DNA of 64,000 nucleotides from Bacteroidota bacterium (GCA_023434025.1 JAEYTL010000049.1:26914-90913); one strand, 5' to 3'. Positions 25,635 through 34,691 are shown, numbered from the stretch's first letter. The notes: a model not told the origin generated them from the letters alone. A program made the numbers and translations.

Positions 25635-26540
25635 TTATTGCTTTTTCCGATAGGTCATCGTGATTTCCATTACATACTGCATGCCAACAACCGGCGAATC
25701 AGCATTCATAATTTTGTCATAGCCTTGCGGATTTAATCCATCATAGTAGAATGTTTTGCTTTTTCGCTCTTCTTTCCGGATAATCTGTTTATCATAATAA
25801 CGTGAATTACTGGAAGTATTGAGCTCTGAAGATTCAAACGCAGCAAAATTTTTGTATTGGGAAGTAGGTGAAATAGCAGCAAAGTGCACTTGGATTGCAG
25901 GCGTATCTTCAGCCCCTTCATCAATGTGGTTCCGCATCTGGTTTTTTCTGACAGCCACCAGTTTCTGAGCTTCTTCAAACATTTGTGCATAAATTTTGTC
26001 TGCATCTAAATTCACATAATCTACCTTTATAATGTTATAAATGTCAAAATCGGAGGCTTTTTCAACTAAATCATCAAATGAAATCTGATTGGAAAACCGG
26101 AGAATGATATTCTTCTTAATTTCATACCCGGCATCCACCTGATTCACTTTGATCTGCGATCCCTGAGTTTCCGATTCGTAATCATAAATTTTATTCTGAG
26201 TAATAAAATCAACAAAAATTCCTTCTTCCTTTACCCCTAATTTTTTAGCGGCCGTCTTGAAGCCCTGAATACGCTGATTGATCTTAGCGTTGCATTCTTT
26301 TACAGACGGAGCTTCCTGGTTTAAACCAAAAGTAACAATGTAGGCATCCGTTTTTACGTTATTCAGGATTTTAATACGGTAAAGCGCCTCGCTTTTAGAT
26401 TGCACAACCCGTTGATAATCGCCATTACTCACGTAGGATGAATGATGATACCGGTTTGTATTTCCATACAACTCATTGGAACCCTGAGCCTGGGTTTTGA
26501 AAATTGAAACTAAACAAATTGATAAAAAAACTGTTCTCAT
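25635..26540 (-). CDS. Exported SIMPL (DUF541)-domain protein
   Basis: A 301-residue protein with a signal peptide (FLSICLVSIFKTQAQG). The body resembles the SIMPL/DUF541 family of exported proteins: a YIVTFGLNQEAPSVKECNAK segment near 60-79, a coiled middle, YEIKKNIILRFSNQ near 137-150, and an ending LQ/YVMEITMTYRKK. The start at 26540 (MRTVFLSIC) is preferred to the longer frame from 26636, whose N-terminus is not a signal peptide. Members are found in the periplasm or outer membrane, and their function is not well defined. Confidence 0.65.
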   Translation of the reverse strand: MRTVFLSICLVSIFKTQAQGSNELYGNTNRYHHSSYVSNGDYQRVVQSKSEALYRIKILNNVKTDAYIVTFGLNQEAPSVKECNAKINQRIQGFKTAAKKLGVKEEGIFVDFITQNKIYDYESETQGSQIKVNQVDAGYEIKKNIILRFSNQISFDDLVEKASDFDIYNIIKVDYVNLDADKIYAQMFEEAQKLVAVRKNQMRNHIDEGAEDTPAIQVHFAAISPTSQYKNFAAFESSELNTSSNSRYYDKQIIRKEERKSKTFYYDGLNPQGYDKIMNADSPVVGMQYVMEITMTYRKKQ

Positions 26541-26698
26541 GACAAATGATTTTAAAATTAATGAGGCAAGAATACGGACTCCTTTTAAAATTGATTCGGT
26601 AAAACCGCTTTCTAAGCACTGTAATTGGTTTTCCAAACATTTACAGTAGTTTTACAGTATCGAATTAAAACCGTATTTTTATTTTCGAAATCAATTTT

Positions 26699-27607
26699 AT
26701 GATGACCGAACAAAACGTATTCCACTTGTTGAAAAACCAAGTACTGCTGAACTACCAACGGCATTATCCTTATTTTCAGGGGGATTGGAAACAATTCAGT
26801 TCACAGGACATCCAGAATCTGATTGATTTAATTGAAGAAAAACAAAAACAACGCATCAGTGAAAAATGGATTTACACCCATTTAAAACCTGAAACGAATG
26901 AAAGATTACCGCGAAAAGATATGTTGGATATTTTATGTCAATTTTGCGGGTTTTCAGGTTGGAATGAATTTGTTTTTAAACATAAAGAAGAAAATTCTAT
27001 TGATCAAAATACCAAAAAGAAACGTAGCTATTATGGGTTAATAGGCATGGGGTTAATAATCTTTCTTTTCATTTTCTATTGGATGAACAAAACAGGCACA
27101 AATTCAAAAACAATTGAAATTCAAGATGAGTTTACACAGGAAAAAATTGCTGATGAAGATGTGAAAGTTTATCAAATTGATGATGATAAGAAAGTTCCAC
27201 TAAAAGTAGAAGACGGAAAAGCAGTGATAGAATCTGTTTCGGCGGAAACAAAAATCAGTGTAGAAAGTCCGTTTTATAAAAAAAGAGAAGCCAAAGTTGC
27301 CGAATCAACCGCCGAAACACAAATTCTTTTGATGCAACCCGACGATTATGCCTTGATGCTCAAAGCGTTTATGCAATCAGACATCAAAGATTGGCAAACC
27401 CGAAAAGAACAGTTACAGAAGATTTTAGCGGATGATTTGGAGGTTCTCGTGATGTTGCCCGACAATCTAGGAGCCGAATATTATAACAAAAAAGAATTTT
27501 CAGAAAAATTAGTAATTCCCACAGCCACTATTAAAAAAATGCGGGTTTTAGAAATTAAAAATAATTCGGAAGATCAGATTTTATTCATTCGAATCAAACA
27601 GGAATAA
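26699..27607 (+). CDS. Hypothetical single-pass membrane protein
   Basis: A 302-residue protein. Residues 1-100 are soluble and predicted cytoplasmic, with a conserved-looking end (LPRKDMLDILCQFCGFSGW) that I have seen in other flavobacterial membrane proteins of unknown role. One membrane helix lies at about 114-132 (GLIGMGLIIFLFIFYWMN), followed by a 170-residue extracytoplasmic part with a beta-rich, carboxypeptidase-regulatory-like segment. It starts 158 bases from the divergent SIMPL gene and is followed 2 bases later by an exported protein gene. The topology recalls a transmembrane signalling or anchor protein; no function can be assigned. Confidence 0.5.
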   Translation: MMTEQNVFHLLKNQVLLNYQRHYPYFQGDWKQFSSQDIQNLIDLIEEKQKQRISEKWIYTHLKPETNERLPRKDMLDILCQFCGFSGWNEFVFKHKEENSIDQNTKKKRSYYGLIGMGLIIFLFIFYWMNKTGTNSKTIEIQDEFTQEKIADEDVKVYQIDDDKKVPLKVEDGKAVIESVSAETKISVESPFYKKREAKVAESTAETQILLMQPDDYALMLKAFMQSDIKDWQTRKEQLQKILADDLEVLVMLPDNLGAEYYNKKEFSEKLVIPTATIKKMRVLEIKNNSEDQILFIRIKQE

Positions 27608-27609
27608 GT

Positions 27610-28152
27610 ATGAAAATCAATTATTTACTTATCGGATTGTTATTTATTTCCATTATTGGAAATGCTCAGGATGCCGGTTTTTCTAAAAAAAGTATGAAAG
27701 CAAATTTTTCTATGGAAGTATTGAATGCTTATCAGGAAAGTTCATTTGCCAAAGTGAATGATTTTTATGAATATGCCCAACTGCTGGCCAATCCTGCGAC
27801 TGCCAATGCATTAAAAAAAGAAATAAAAACGGCTGTTTTTTCTCTTTTTAATGAAAGAGAAGTTTCGGTGATTAATTTACTATCAAAAGAAAAAGAGAAC
27901 ATTGCTTTGACTGCATTTTTACATCAGCTGGAAAAGGAAAAAGATATTCAGTTTAACATCAAACCAAACAACGGAAAAGTTCTGTTTTTCAATGACTACT
28001 GGGTAAACCATTATTATTTGGAAATAAAACGGAATAAACAAATTACAATCATCGAAATCAAACAAAAAGTTTATTTTTCGGAACAGCTCAAATCATTTGG
28101 TGCAAATCAAAAAGAAGTTTGGAGTGTTTATTTAGGTGAGATGATTAATTAA
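27610..28152 (+). CDS. Hypothetical exported protein
   Basis: A 180-residue protein with a signal peptide (LLIGLLFISIIGNAQ, cleavage near residue 20). The remainder is mixed alpha/beta with a YEYAQLLANPATANALKKEI helix around 55-74. It begins 2 bases after the membrane-protein gene, so the two are co-transcribed and may work together. It is 22 bases upstream of the polyketide cluster and may be in the same transcript. I do not recognise the family. Confidence 0.5.
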   Translation: MKINYLLIGLLFISIIGNAQDAGFSKKSMKANFSMEVLNAYQESSFAKVNDFYEYAQLLANPATANALKKEIKTAVFSLFNEREVSVINLLSKEKENIALTAFLHQLEKEKDIQFNIKPNNGKVLFFNDYWVNHYYLEIKRNKQITIIEIKQKVYFSEQLKSFGANQKEVWSVYLGEMIN

Positions 28153-28174
28153 AAACCCTACAAATAAAGTTCAA

Positions 28175-29296
28175 ATGAACGCAAGTCCCCAAATAGCAAT
28201 CATTGGTGGCGGTCTAGCCGGATTAACCGCAGCGATTCACTTGTCCAAACAAGGAAAACCGGTGATTCTATTTGAAAAAAACAATTATCCAAAACACAAA
28301 GTGTGCGGCGAATTCATTTCAAACGAAGTGTTGCCTTATTTCAGGCAATTAGGTTTGAATATTGAATCTTTACAGCCAACACATATTAATAAAACATCGA
28401 TTTCAATACAAAACGGAAAATCTATTTCTGCGATTCTTCCGTTGGGCGGATTCGGAATAAGTCGTTATTTATTAGACAATTATCTTTATCAAAAAGCAAT
28501 AGAATCCGGTTGTAACATCATTCATCAACAAGTAAATGACATTGATTTTTTAAATGATAGTTTTACTATTATCTCAGAAAAAGGTGAAAAATTCAAAACA
28601 AAAGTGGTTTTAGGAGCTTTTGGAAAACGTTCCAATTTAGATGTCAAACTTCAACGAAATTTTATTCAAAAAAAATCACCCTGGTTAGCCGTAAAAGCTC
28701 ATTACAAAGGAAATTTTCCTGATGATTTAGTGGAGCTTCATAACTTTGATGGTGGTTATTGCGGAGTCTCAAAAGTGGAAAATGACATCATAAATATTTG
28801 TTATCTGACTAAATATGAATCATTTAAAAAACATAAAAACATTTCAGACTTTCAATTGAATGTTTTAAACAAAAATCCAAAACTCAAAGCAATTTTAAAT
28901 AATTCAGAACTACTTTTTGATAAACCATTAACCATCAGTCAAATTTCATTTGAAGCCAAAAAAAAAGTAGAAAACCAAATTCTGATGTTAGGAGATACGG
29001 CCGGATTAATTCATCCCCTTTGCGGAAACGGAATGGCGATGGCGATTCACAGTGCCAAAATAGCCAGTGAAAGCACCCTGGATTTTTTGAATGGAAAAAT
29101 TAGCCGGAAAGAGCTGGAAATGAATTATACGAACCGGTGGAACTTTCATTTTAAATCCCGTATTCAGATGGGTAAAATACTCTCTAACTTACTCCTGAAT
29201 CCTTTTTTGAGTAATATGATGATGAAAGGCTTGATTGTCTTTCCAAAATTACTACCTTTCCTCATTCAAAAAACGCACGGAAAGCCCATTCAATAG
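28175..29296 (+). CDS. FAD-dependent oxidoreductase, geranylgeranyl-reductase type
   Basis: A 373-residue flavoprotein with an N-terminal FAD motif (IAIIGGGLAGLTAAIHL at 7-23), the KVCGEFIS motif near 47-54 (compare the PRDKxCGG of the GGR/FixC group) and the second FAD motif GDTAGLIHPLCGNGMA near 273-288. Family members reduce or hydroxylate lipid-like substrates. As first gene of the type III PKS cluster it probably tailors the polyketide product. The next gene begins directly after its stop codon. Confidence 0.78.
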   Translation: MNASPQIAIIGGGLAGLTAAIHLSKQGKPVILFEKNNYPKHKVCGEFISNEVLPYFRQLGLNIESLQPTHINKTSISIQNGKSISAILPLGGFGISRYLLDNYLYQKAIESGCNIIHQQVNDIDFLNDSFTIISEKGEKFKTKVVLGAFGKRSNLDVKLQRNFIQKKSPWLAVKAHYKGNFPDDLVELHNFDGGYCGVSKVENDIINICYLTKYESFKKHKNISDFQLNVLNKNPKLKAILNNSELLFDKPLTISQISFEAKKKVENQILMLGDTAGLIHPLCGNGMAMAIHSAKIASESTLDFLNGKISRKELEMNYTNRWNFHFKSRIQMGKILSNLLLNPFLSNMMMKGLIVFPKLLPFLIQKTHGKPIQ

Positions 29297-30007
29297 ATGC
29301 TTCTGAACACAAAATTCCGCAATACCAAAAAAGAACTCATGGATGATTTTTCCATGGAAGGTATTGAGCTGGCAGAAACCTTACAGACAATTGCAGCAAT
29401 TAATCAGCTTTTGGGCGGAAACCGGTTAACACTGAACGGTTTAAAAAAATTAATAAAAACAACTGATTCAACACAAACCCTTTCTATCTGTGATGTAGGT
29501 TGTGGTAACGGTGACATGCTTCGGGAAATCGCAAAATTCGGTCAGGCCAATGGTTATTCATTTAAATTAACCGGAATAGATGCCAACCCGTTTACAATAA
29601 AAGAAGCAAGGCGTCTATCTGAAAATTATCCGAATATTCATTATTGTTGTGAAGATGTTTTAATTAAACCTGAAAGTGAATTAAATAACGATATAGTATT
29701 GTTTACCTTATTTTTACATCATTTTAATGATGTTGAAGTTAAAAACATAATCCATTCATTTTTGACCAATACAAACATCGGAATAATCATAAATGATTTG
29801 CATCGAAGTGCTGTCTCCTATCGGTTATTTCAACTGGTCTGTTTTATCTTTCAATTAAAAAAAATGCCGCGAACAGATGGTTTACTTTCTATTTTAAAAG
29901 GATTTAAAAAGAAGGAATTAATTCATTTTTCAAAAAAAATAATCGCAAAAAAACAAACGATTCAATGGAAATGGGCGTTTAGATACCAATGGATCATTTA
30001 TAAATAA
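29297..30007 (+). CDS. SAM-dependent methyltransferase
   Basis: A 236-residue class I methyltransferase with motif I LSICDVGCGNGDMLREI (about 61-77), an acidic residue in LTGIDANPF (motif II) and CEDVLI (motif III). It starts on the base after the oxidoreductase stop and lies 11 bases before the type III PKS gene. A methyltransferase linked to a type III PKS often O- or C-methylates the phenolic or pyrone ring; that role is inferred from position. Confidence 0.8.
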   Translation: MLLNTKFRNTKKELMDDFSMEGIELAETLQTIAAINQLLGGNRLTLNGLKKLIKTTDSTQTLSICDVGCGNGDMLREIAKFGQANGYSFKLTGIDANPFTIKEARRLSENYPNIHYCCEDVLIKPESELNNDIVLFTLFLHHFNDVEVKNIIHSFLTNTNIGIIINDLHRSAVSYRLFQLVCFIFQLKKMPRTDGLLSILKGFKKKELIHFSKKIIAKKQTIQWKWAFRYQWIIYK

Positions 30008-30018
30008 GCATCGTTAAA

Positions 30019-31071
30019 ATGGCAGTCAGACTTATTACCGTTTCTACACAGCTTCCTGATTTTTCGAGAGAAACATCAGAAATTATCCCTTTTTTGGATA
30101 CCTGGCTACACAACCAGGAAAGTCGTTATGTCCGGAAGGCTAAGAAAATTTTTGAAGGGGCACAAGTGGATAAACGCTATTCGATCATGCATCCGGATGA
30201 CGTTTTCTCGCTCCAGTCGTTTGAAGAGCGAAACGCAGTTTATGTCCGTGAAATGATTGTACTGGGCGAAAAAGTACTACAAAAAGCATTAGATCAGGCC
30301 CAATGGCTTCCGCAAAGTCTTGACTACATTATTACCGTGAGCTGTACCGGCATTATGATTCCGTCGTTGGATGCTTATCTCATTAACCGATTACAATTAA
30401 AGCAGGATATTATACGACTTCCGGTAACCGAAATGGGTTGTGTAGGCGGAGTTTCGGGATTAATTTATGCGAAAAATTTCCTTAAAGCCAATCCAGACAA
30501 AAGAGCGGCTGTGATTACGGTTGAAAGCCCGACGGCAACCTTTCAGTTAAATGATTTTTCTATGGCAAATATCGTCAGTGCCGCTATTTTTGGAGACGGA
30601 GCGGCGTGTGCTTTATTGTCTTCTTATCCCGAAGATAATGGCCCGGAACTCATTGACGAAGCCATGTATCATTTTTATGACAAAGAACGCATGATGGGGT
30701 TTGATCTGACGGACAACGGGCTGAAAATGGTTTTGGATATTGAAGTTCCCGAAACCATCGGCGAACATTTTCCGGCGATTATTCATCCTTTTTTAGAAAA
30801 GAACAAATTGAGTATCGCTGATATAGATTACCTGATTTTTCATCCGGGCGGAAAAAAAATTGTACATTTAGTCGAAGATTTATTTCAGGATATGGGCAAA
30901 GATATTAACGATACAAAAGAAGTTTTACGGTTATTCGGCAACATGTCGAGTGCCACGGTTCTGTTTGTTTTAGAAAGAATCATGCAGCAAAATCCCGGAT
31001 CCGGCAAAAGAGGACTCATGCTGAGTTTTGGACCCGGATTTACCGCACAACGAATTTTAATAAAATGGTAA
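30019..31071 (+). CDS. Type III polyketide synthase
   Basis: A 350-residue chalcone-synthase-superfamily enzyme with the full catalytic triad: Cys141 in EMGCVGGVSG, His275 in IFHPGGKK and Asn308 in FGNMSSATVLF. The enzyme extends an acyl starter with malonyl-CoA units and cyclises the chain to an alkylpyrone, alkylresorcinol or similar ring. The nearby ketosynthase, dehydratase, reductase and ACP suggest a dedicated long or unusual acyl starter. Its stop overlaps the start of the SDR gene by 7 bases, so the genes are translationally coupled. Confidence 0.9.
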   Translation: MAVRLITVSTQLPDFSRETSEIIPFLDTWLHNQESRYVRKAKKIFEGAQVDKRYSIMHPDDVFSLQSFEERNAVYVREMIVLGEKVLQKALDQAQWLPQSLDYIITVSCTGIMIPSLDAYLINRLQLKQDIIRLPVTEMGCVGGVSGLIYAKNFLKANPDKRAAVITVESPTATFQLNDFSMANIVSAAIFGDGAACALLSSYPEDNGPELIDEAMYHFYDKERMMGFDLTDNGLKMVLDIEVPETIGEHFPAIIHPFLEKNKLSIADIDYLIFHPGGKKIVHLVEDLFQDMGKDINDTKEVLRLFGNMSSATVLFVLERIMQQNPGSGKRGLMLSFGPGFTAQRILIKW

Positions 31072-31844
31072 ACGAATTTCAACATACCTGGGCAATCATC
31101 CTTGGAGGCAGTTCCGGATTAGGATTGGCTTCTGCTAAAAAGTTAGCCAAACATGGTATGAATATCTGCATAATCCATCGCAATACAAGAATTGAATTAC
31201 CTGGAATTGAAGAGGAGTTCAACACAATAAAATCAACCGGTGTTGCCTTTTTAAGTTTTAATGTAGATGCTCTACAGCCTGAAAAAAGACAGGAAGTAAT
31301 CCATCAGATAAAAACAGAAATTGGCTCAGAAAAAATAAAATGCCTGATCCATAGCATTGCAAAAGGAAGTTTAAAAAGTATGACTTCCGAAAATTCATTG
31401 TCAACAGATGATTTTTTATTGACCATCAATGCGATGGCGATTTCGTTATTTGATTGGACTAAAGCGATTTTTGAAGCCGGATTGTTTCATCAAGATGCAC
31501 GAATTATTTCTTTTACAAGCGAAGGAAGTCTGAAACCCATTCCAAATTACGGAGCCGTGAGTGCTGCAAAAGTAACTCTGGAAGCAATTTCAAGACAAAT
31601 AGCCTTTGAATTTGCGGTATTTGGCATCAAAAGTAATTGCGTTCAAGCGGGGGTGACCAATACCAAATCACTTCAATTGATTCCGAATAGTGAAAAAATT
31701 AAAGAAATAGCTATCAAACGAAATCCATTTAAGCGATTAACAGAACCGGAAGATGTGGCCAATGCAGTTTATTTACTTTGTAAAGATGAAGCCAAATGGA
31801 TTAACGGAACGATAGTGAAAGTAGATGGCGGTGAAAGCCTTTAA
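31065..31844 (+). CDS. Enoyl-ACP-reductase-type SDR (FabI/FabL-like)
   Basis: A 259-residue short-chain dehydrogenase. The NAD(P) motif is GGSSGLGLASAKKL (14-27). The active-site pair is Tyr162 and Lys169, i.e. Y-x6-K as in enoyl-ACP reductases FabI and FabL, rather than Y-x3-K of ketoreductases. It should reduce the double bond left by the dehydratase in the acyl-ACP line of this cluster. No separate ketoreductase is visible here, so that step may come from the housekeeping FabG. Confidence 0.75.
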   Translation: MVNEFQHTWAIILGGSSGLGLASAKKLAKHGMNICIIHRNTRIELPGIEEEFNTIKSTGVAFLSFNVDALQPEKRQEVIHQIKTEIGSEKIKCLIHSIAKGSLKSMTSENSLSTDDFLLTINAMAISLFDWTKAIFEAGLFHQDARIISFTSEGSLKPIPNYGAVSAAKVTLEAISRQIAFEFAVFGIKSNCVQAGVTNTKSLQLIPNSEKIKEIAIKRNPFKRLTEPEDVANAVYLLCKDEAKWINGTIVKVDGGESL

Positions 31845-31855
31845 CATGATATTTA

Positions 31856-32284
31856 ATGGAAAAAATCAGCCTCATTTTAAATCAGCTTCCTTATAAAAAG
31901 CCTTTTCTTTTTGTGGATGAATTGCTTCATATTGATGAAAATGGAGCAAAAGGAACATTTACATTTGATGAAACGTTGGATTTTTACAAAGGTCATTTTA
32001 AAGATAACCCAGTTACGCCGGGTGTTATTCTGATTGAAACCATGGCCCAAATCGGATTGGTTTGTCTGGGGATCCACTTGACGTTGAACGAGGGTTTTTC
32101 GCAAATGGCTTTTTCATCCTCAGAAGTTGAGTTTCTTAAACCCGTTTATCCCAACGAAAAGGTAACGGTCAGTTCAGAGAAAATTTATTTCCGCTTCGGA
32201 AAATTAAAATGTAAGGTACGGATGATGAACAACAAAAAGGAAGAAGTATGCAACGGAATCTTATCCGGAATAATTATTAAATAA
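31856..32284 (+). CDS. FabZ-like 3-hydroxyacyl-ACP dehydratase
   Basis: A 142-residue hot-dog protein. The signature YKKPFLFVDELL, His47 in FYKGHFKDNP and Glu61 in PGVILIETMAQIG match the catalytic His/Glu of FabZ/FabA dehydratases. It should dehydrate the 3-hydroxyacyl-ACP made in the cluster. Its stop codon directly precedes the ketosynthase start. Confidence 0.82.
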   Translation: MEKISLILNQLPYKKPFLFVDELLHIDENGAKGTFTFDETLDFYKGHFKDNPVTPGVILIETMAQIGLVCLGIHLTLNEGFSQMAFSSSEVEFLKPVYPNEKVTVSSEKIYFRFGKLKCKVRMMNNKKEEVCNGILSGIIIK

Positions 32285-33562
32285 ATGCAAAAAAAACGCG
32301 TGGTGATAACCGGATTAGGCGTGGTTGCTCCCAATGGTGTGGGAGTGAATAACTTTTTGCATGCTATCAGGAACGGAATTTCAGGAATCAAACACGATGC
32401 AGAATTAGAACGATTGCAGTTTTCGTGCCAGATTTCGGGAAAACCCGACATTCCGGAAGAATTAAAAAGGGCGTTTTTCACGGAACTGGAATTGAAAAAT
32501 TTTAATGCTTCCGGAATTTTATACGGTGTAATGGCCGGGATGGAAGCCTGGAAAGATGCCGGATTATCGTTTCAAAACAATGAAAATCCGGATTGGGACA
32601 GCGGAACAATATTCGGAACAGGTACTTCCGGAATTGAAAAATTCAGAGAAAGCATTTATAAAATTGATGATTTTCAAACCCGAAAATTAGGCAGTACAGC
32701 AGTGGTTCAAACCATGAACAGCGGCGTAAGTGCTTATCTGGCTGCCAAGTTAGGGTTAGGCAATCAGGTGACAACAAACTCTTCTGCCTGTGCAACCGGA
32801 ACAGAAAGTATTTTGATGGGATACGACCGGATTGTTTCCGGACAAGCCAAACGTATGCTGGTGGGGAGCACTTCTGACAGCGGTCCGTATATCTGGGGCG
32901 GGTTTGATGCCATGCGGGTTTGTACATTCAAACACAACGATTCGCCGGAAAAAGGATCCCGCCCGATGAGTGAAAGTGCTTCGGGCTTTGTACCGGGAAG
33001 CGGGGCAGGAGCACTGGTTCTGGAAGAATTAGAGTCGGCTTTAGCCAGAGAAGCAACAATTTATGCAGAAGTCTTAGGCGGAAACAGCAATTCGGGCGGA
33101 CAACGAGGCGAGGGAACGATGACAGCCCCCAATCCGATTGCCGTGCAAAAATGTATTGCAGATGCTTTACAGAATTCAACTGTAAAACCAGCCGAAATTG
33201 ACACGATAAACGGGCACCTGACTGCCACCGCAAAAGATAGTTTGGAAATTTTAAACTGGTGCAAAGCTTTACAGTTATCAAAATCAGAGTTTCCGCATAT
33301 CAATTCCTTAAAATCAATGATCGGGCATTGTCTTTCCGCTTCAGGCAGTATTGAAAGTGTAGCCACCGTTTTACAGGTTTATCACCAATTTGTTTTTCCG
33401 AACCTTAATTGCGATGATCTTCATCCTGAAATTGCTGTGATGGTTCAGGAAAATAAAATTCCGAAACAACAGCTCCAAAAAGAAATTAACATTGCCGTAA
33501 AAGCCAGTTTTGGTTTTGGTGATGTTAATGCCTGTACTGTTTTTAAAAAGTTTAACCCTTAG
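32285..33562 (+). CDS. Beta-ketoacyl-ACP synthase (FabF-like)
   Basis: A 425-residue condensing enzyme with the Cys-His-His set: Cys169 in NSSACATGTES, His311 in INGHLTATAKDS and His348 in MIGHCLSASGS. The second motif normally reads HGTST, so HLTAT is a variation near the pocket. It should elongate the acyl chain on the cluster's own ACP. The last two codons and the TAG stop lie within the left end of a MITE-like repeat, so the natural end may have been a little different. The FabF C-terminus (FGFGDVNACTVFKKF) is nevertheless complete. Confidence 0.85.
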   Translation: MQKKRVVITGLGVVAPNGVGVNNFLHAIRNGISGIKHDAELERLQFSCQISGKPDIPEELKRAFFTELELKNFNASGILYGVMAGMEAWKDAGLSFQNNENPDWDSGTIFGTGTSGIEKFRESIYKIDDFQTRKLGSTAVVQTMNSGVSAYLAAKLGLGNQVTTNSSACATGTESILMGYDRIVSGQAKRMLVGSTSDSGPYIWGGFDAMRVCTFKHNDSPEKGSRPMSESASGFVPGSGAGALVLEELESALAREATIYAEVLGGNSNSGGQRGEGTMTAPNPIAVQKCIADALQNSTVKPAEIDTINGHLTATAKDSLEILNWCKALQLSKSEFPHINSLKSMIGHCLSASGSIESVATVLQVYHQFVFPNLNCDDLHPEIAVMVQENKIPKQQLQKEINIAVKASFGFGDVNACTVFKKFNP

Positions 33563-33781
33563 TGCATTATATTAGTTAGCCACAGATGCACAGATTTTTT
33601 ATATTTTTATCCAGAAAATTATATTTCACAAATTTAATCGAATGTAAAGCGTTCGATATCCGTGTAATTTGTACTTCATTTTTTAAATTATTTTTGATTT
33701 AGCATCTGTGAATCGGTGGCTAAAAAAAATAATTAACTGTAAAACAATGCATTAATTTTTTAATGATAATGCACTACGGGT
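33555..33781. mobile_element. MITE-like inverted-repeat element, copy 2
   Basis: A 227-base relative of the element at 2387-2609, with long identical stretches (for example TTAGTTAGCCACAGATGCAC and ATCCGTGTAATTTGTACTT). The right end is TAATGCACTACGGGT, the exact reverse complement of the left end of copy 1 (ACCCGTAGTGCATTA); the left end here has one changed base (ACCCTTAGTGCATTA). It splits the polyketide operon between the ketosynthase and ACP genes and provides the ketosynthase stop codon. No protein is encoded and no clear target duplication was seen. Confidence 0.78.
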
Positions 33782-33819
33782 AGTTTCGTTAAGTTATGTA
33801 TCTTCGTTTAAAAAAGAAC

Positions 33820-34074
33820 ATGAATAACGAAGAAACCATCCTGAAACTGAAAGACATTGTAAAACCATACACTAAAAACCCGGAAGCCTTTGAAAACTTA
33901 AATGAAAAAACTGATTTTATCAACGATTTAAAGATTAATTCTGCCAATTTAGTGGATGTTATTTTAGATATTGAAGAAGCATTTGACATTGTAATCGACA
34001 ATGCCTCGATGGAAAAAATGCTGAATGTTCACGCTGCTTTAGAAATCATCAAAATAAAACTGGCAGAAAAATGA
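33820..34074 (+). CDS. Acyl carrier protein
   Basis: An 84-residue ACP that carries the growing acyl chain on a phosphopantetheine arm. The attachment serine is Ser41 in DLKINSANLVDVILD; the usual DSL motif is NSA here. Four-helix pattern and acidic charge fit the family. The start at 33820 (MNNEETILK) is preferred to one eight codons earlier. It is cut off from the ketosynthase gene by the MITE-like element but overlaps the transferase gene by 4 bases (ATGA). Confidence 0.82.
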   Translation: MNNEETILKLKDIVKPYTKNPEAFENLNEKTDFINDLKINSANLVDVILDIEEAFDIVIDNASMEKMLNVHAALEIIKIKLAEK

Positions 34075-34544
34075 TAGGCAACGATGTGATTGATTTAGCG
34101 TTAGCCGAACAGGAAAGCAACTGGCAGCGAAAAGGTTTCCTGGATAAATTATTTACAGCGGAAGAACAGAAACTTATTCATCAAAGCCGTTATCCGACAG
34201 AAATGGTCTGGATTCTATGGAGCAGAAAGGAAGCGGTTTATAAAATCATCCGGCAGCAAAACGGAGCCAGAGGGTTTTATCCTTTACAAATTGAAAATAT
34301 CCGCTTTAAAGCCGGACAAGTATGCTTTTCCGGGCAATTATTCCATGTAAGGACATCAGTTGAAAAAGACTGCATTCATTCGATTGCACTACAAAACCAA
34401 CGCTTTGATAAGGTTGCAGAAGTTGCATTACCTGTAGAACTTCTGAAGCAAAATGAAATTCCGTATCTCTGCCGGGACGGAAAACATATCCATGTTTCAA
34501 AAAGCCATCACGGCAGGTTTGAAAAAGTAGTTGAATTTCAATAA
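34071..34544 (+). CDS. 4'-phosphopantetheinyl transferase
   Basis: A 157-residue Sfp/AcpS-superfamily protein. Motif IGNDVIDL (2-9) contains the metal-binding Asp and WSRKEAVYK (50-58) the catalytic Lys/Glu region. It should attach the phosphopantetheine arm to the ACP encoded just upstream, with which it is translationally coupled. A dedicated transferase indicates that this ACP is not served, or not well served, by the housekeeping AcpS, in line with its changed DSL motif. Confidence 0.83.
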   Translation: MIGNDVIDLALAEQESNWQRKGFLDKLFTAEEQKLIHQSRYPTEMVWILWSRKEAVYKIIRQQNGARGFYPLQIENIRFKAGQVCFSGQLFHVRTSVEKDCIHSIALQNQRFDKVAEVALPVELLKQNEIPYLCRDGKHIHVSKSHHGRFEKVVEFQ

Positions 34545-34691
34545 GATATTCACTGTTTTCCATACCTCTTCACTTTGTTTTTGCCTGTTATATTGATAGT
34601 ATTTTAGCTTTTTTTACAGGCATTTTTTTCACAAATCTTATTTTTAGTCTCTAAAAATTATACATATTATAGTTTTATTAAAAATAATTAT

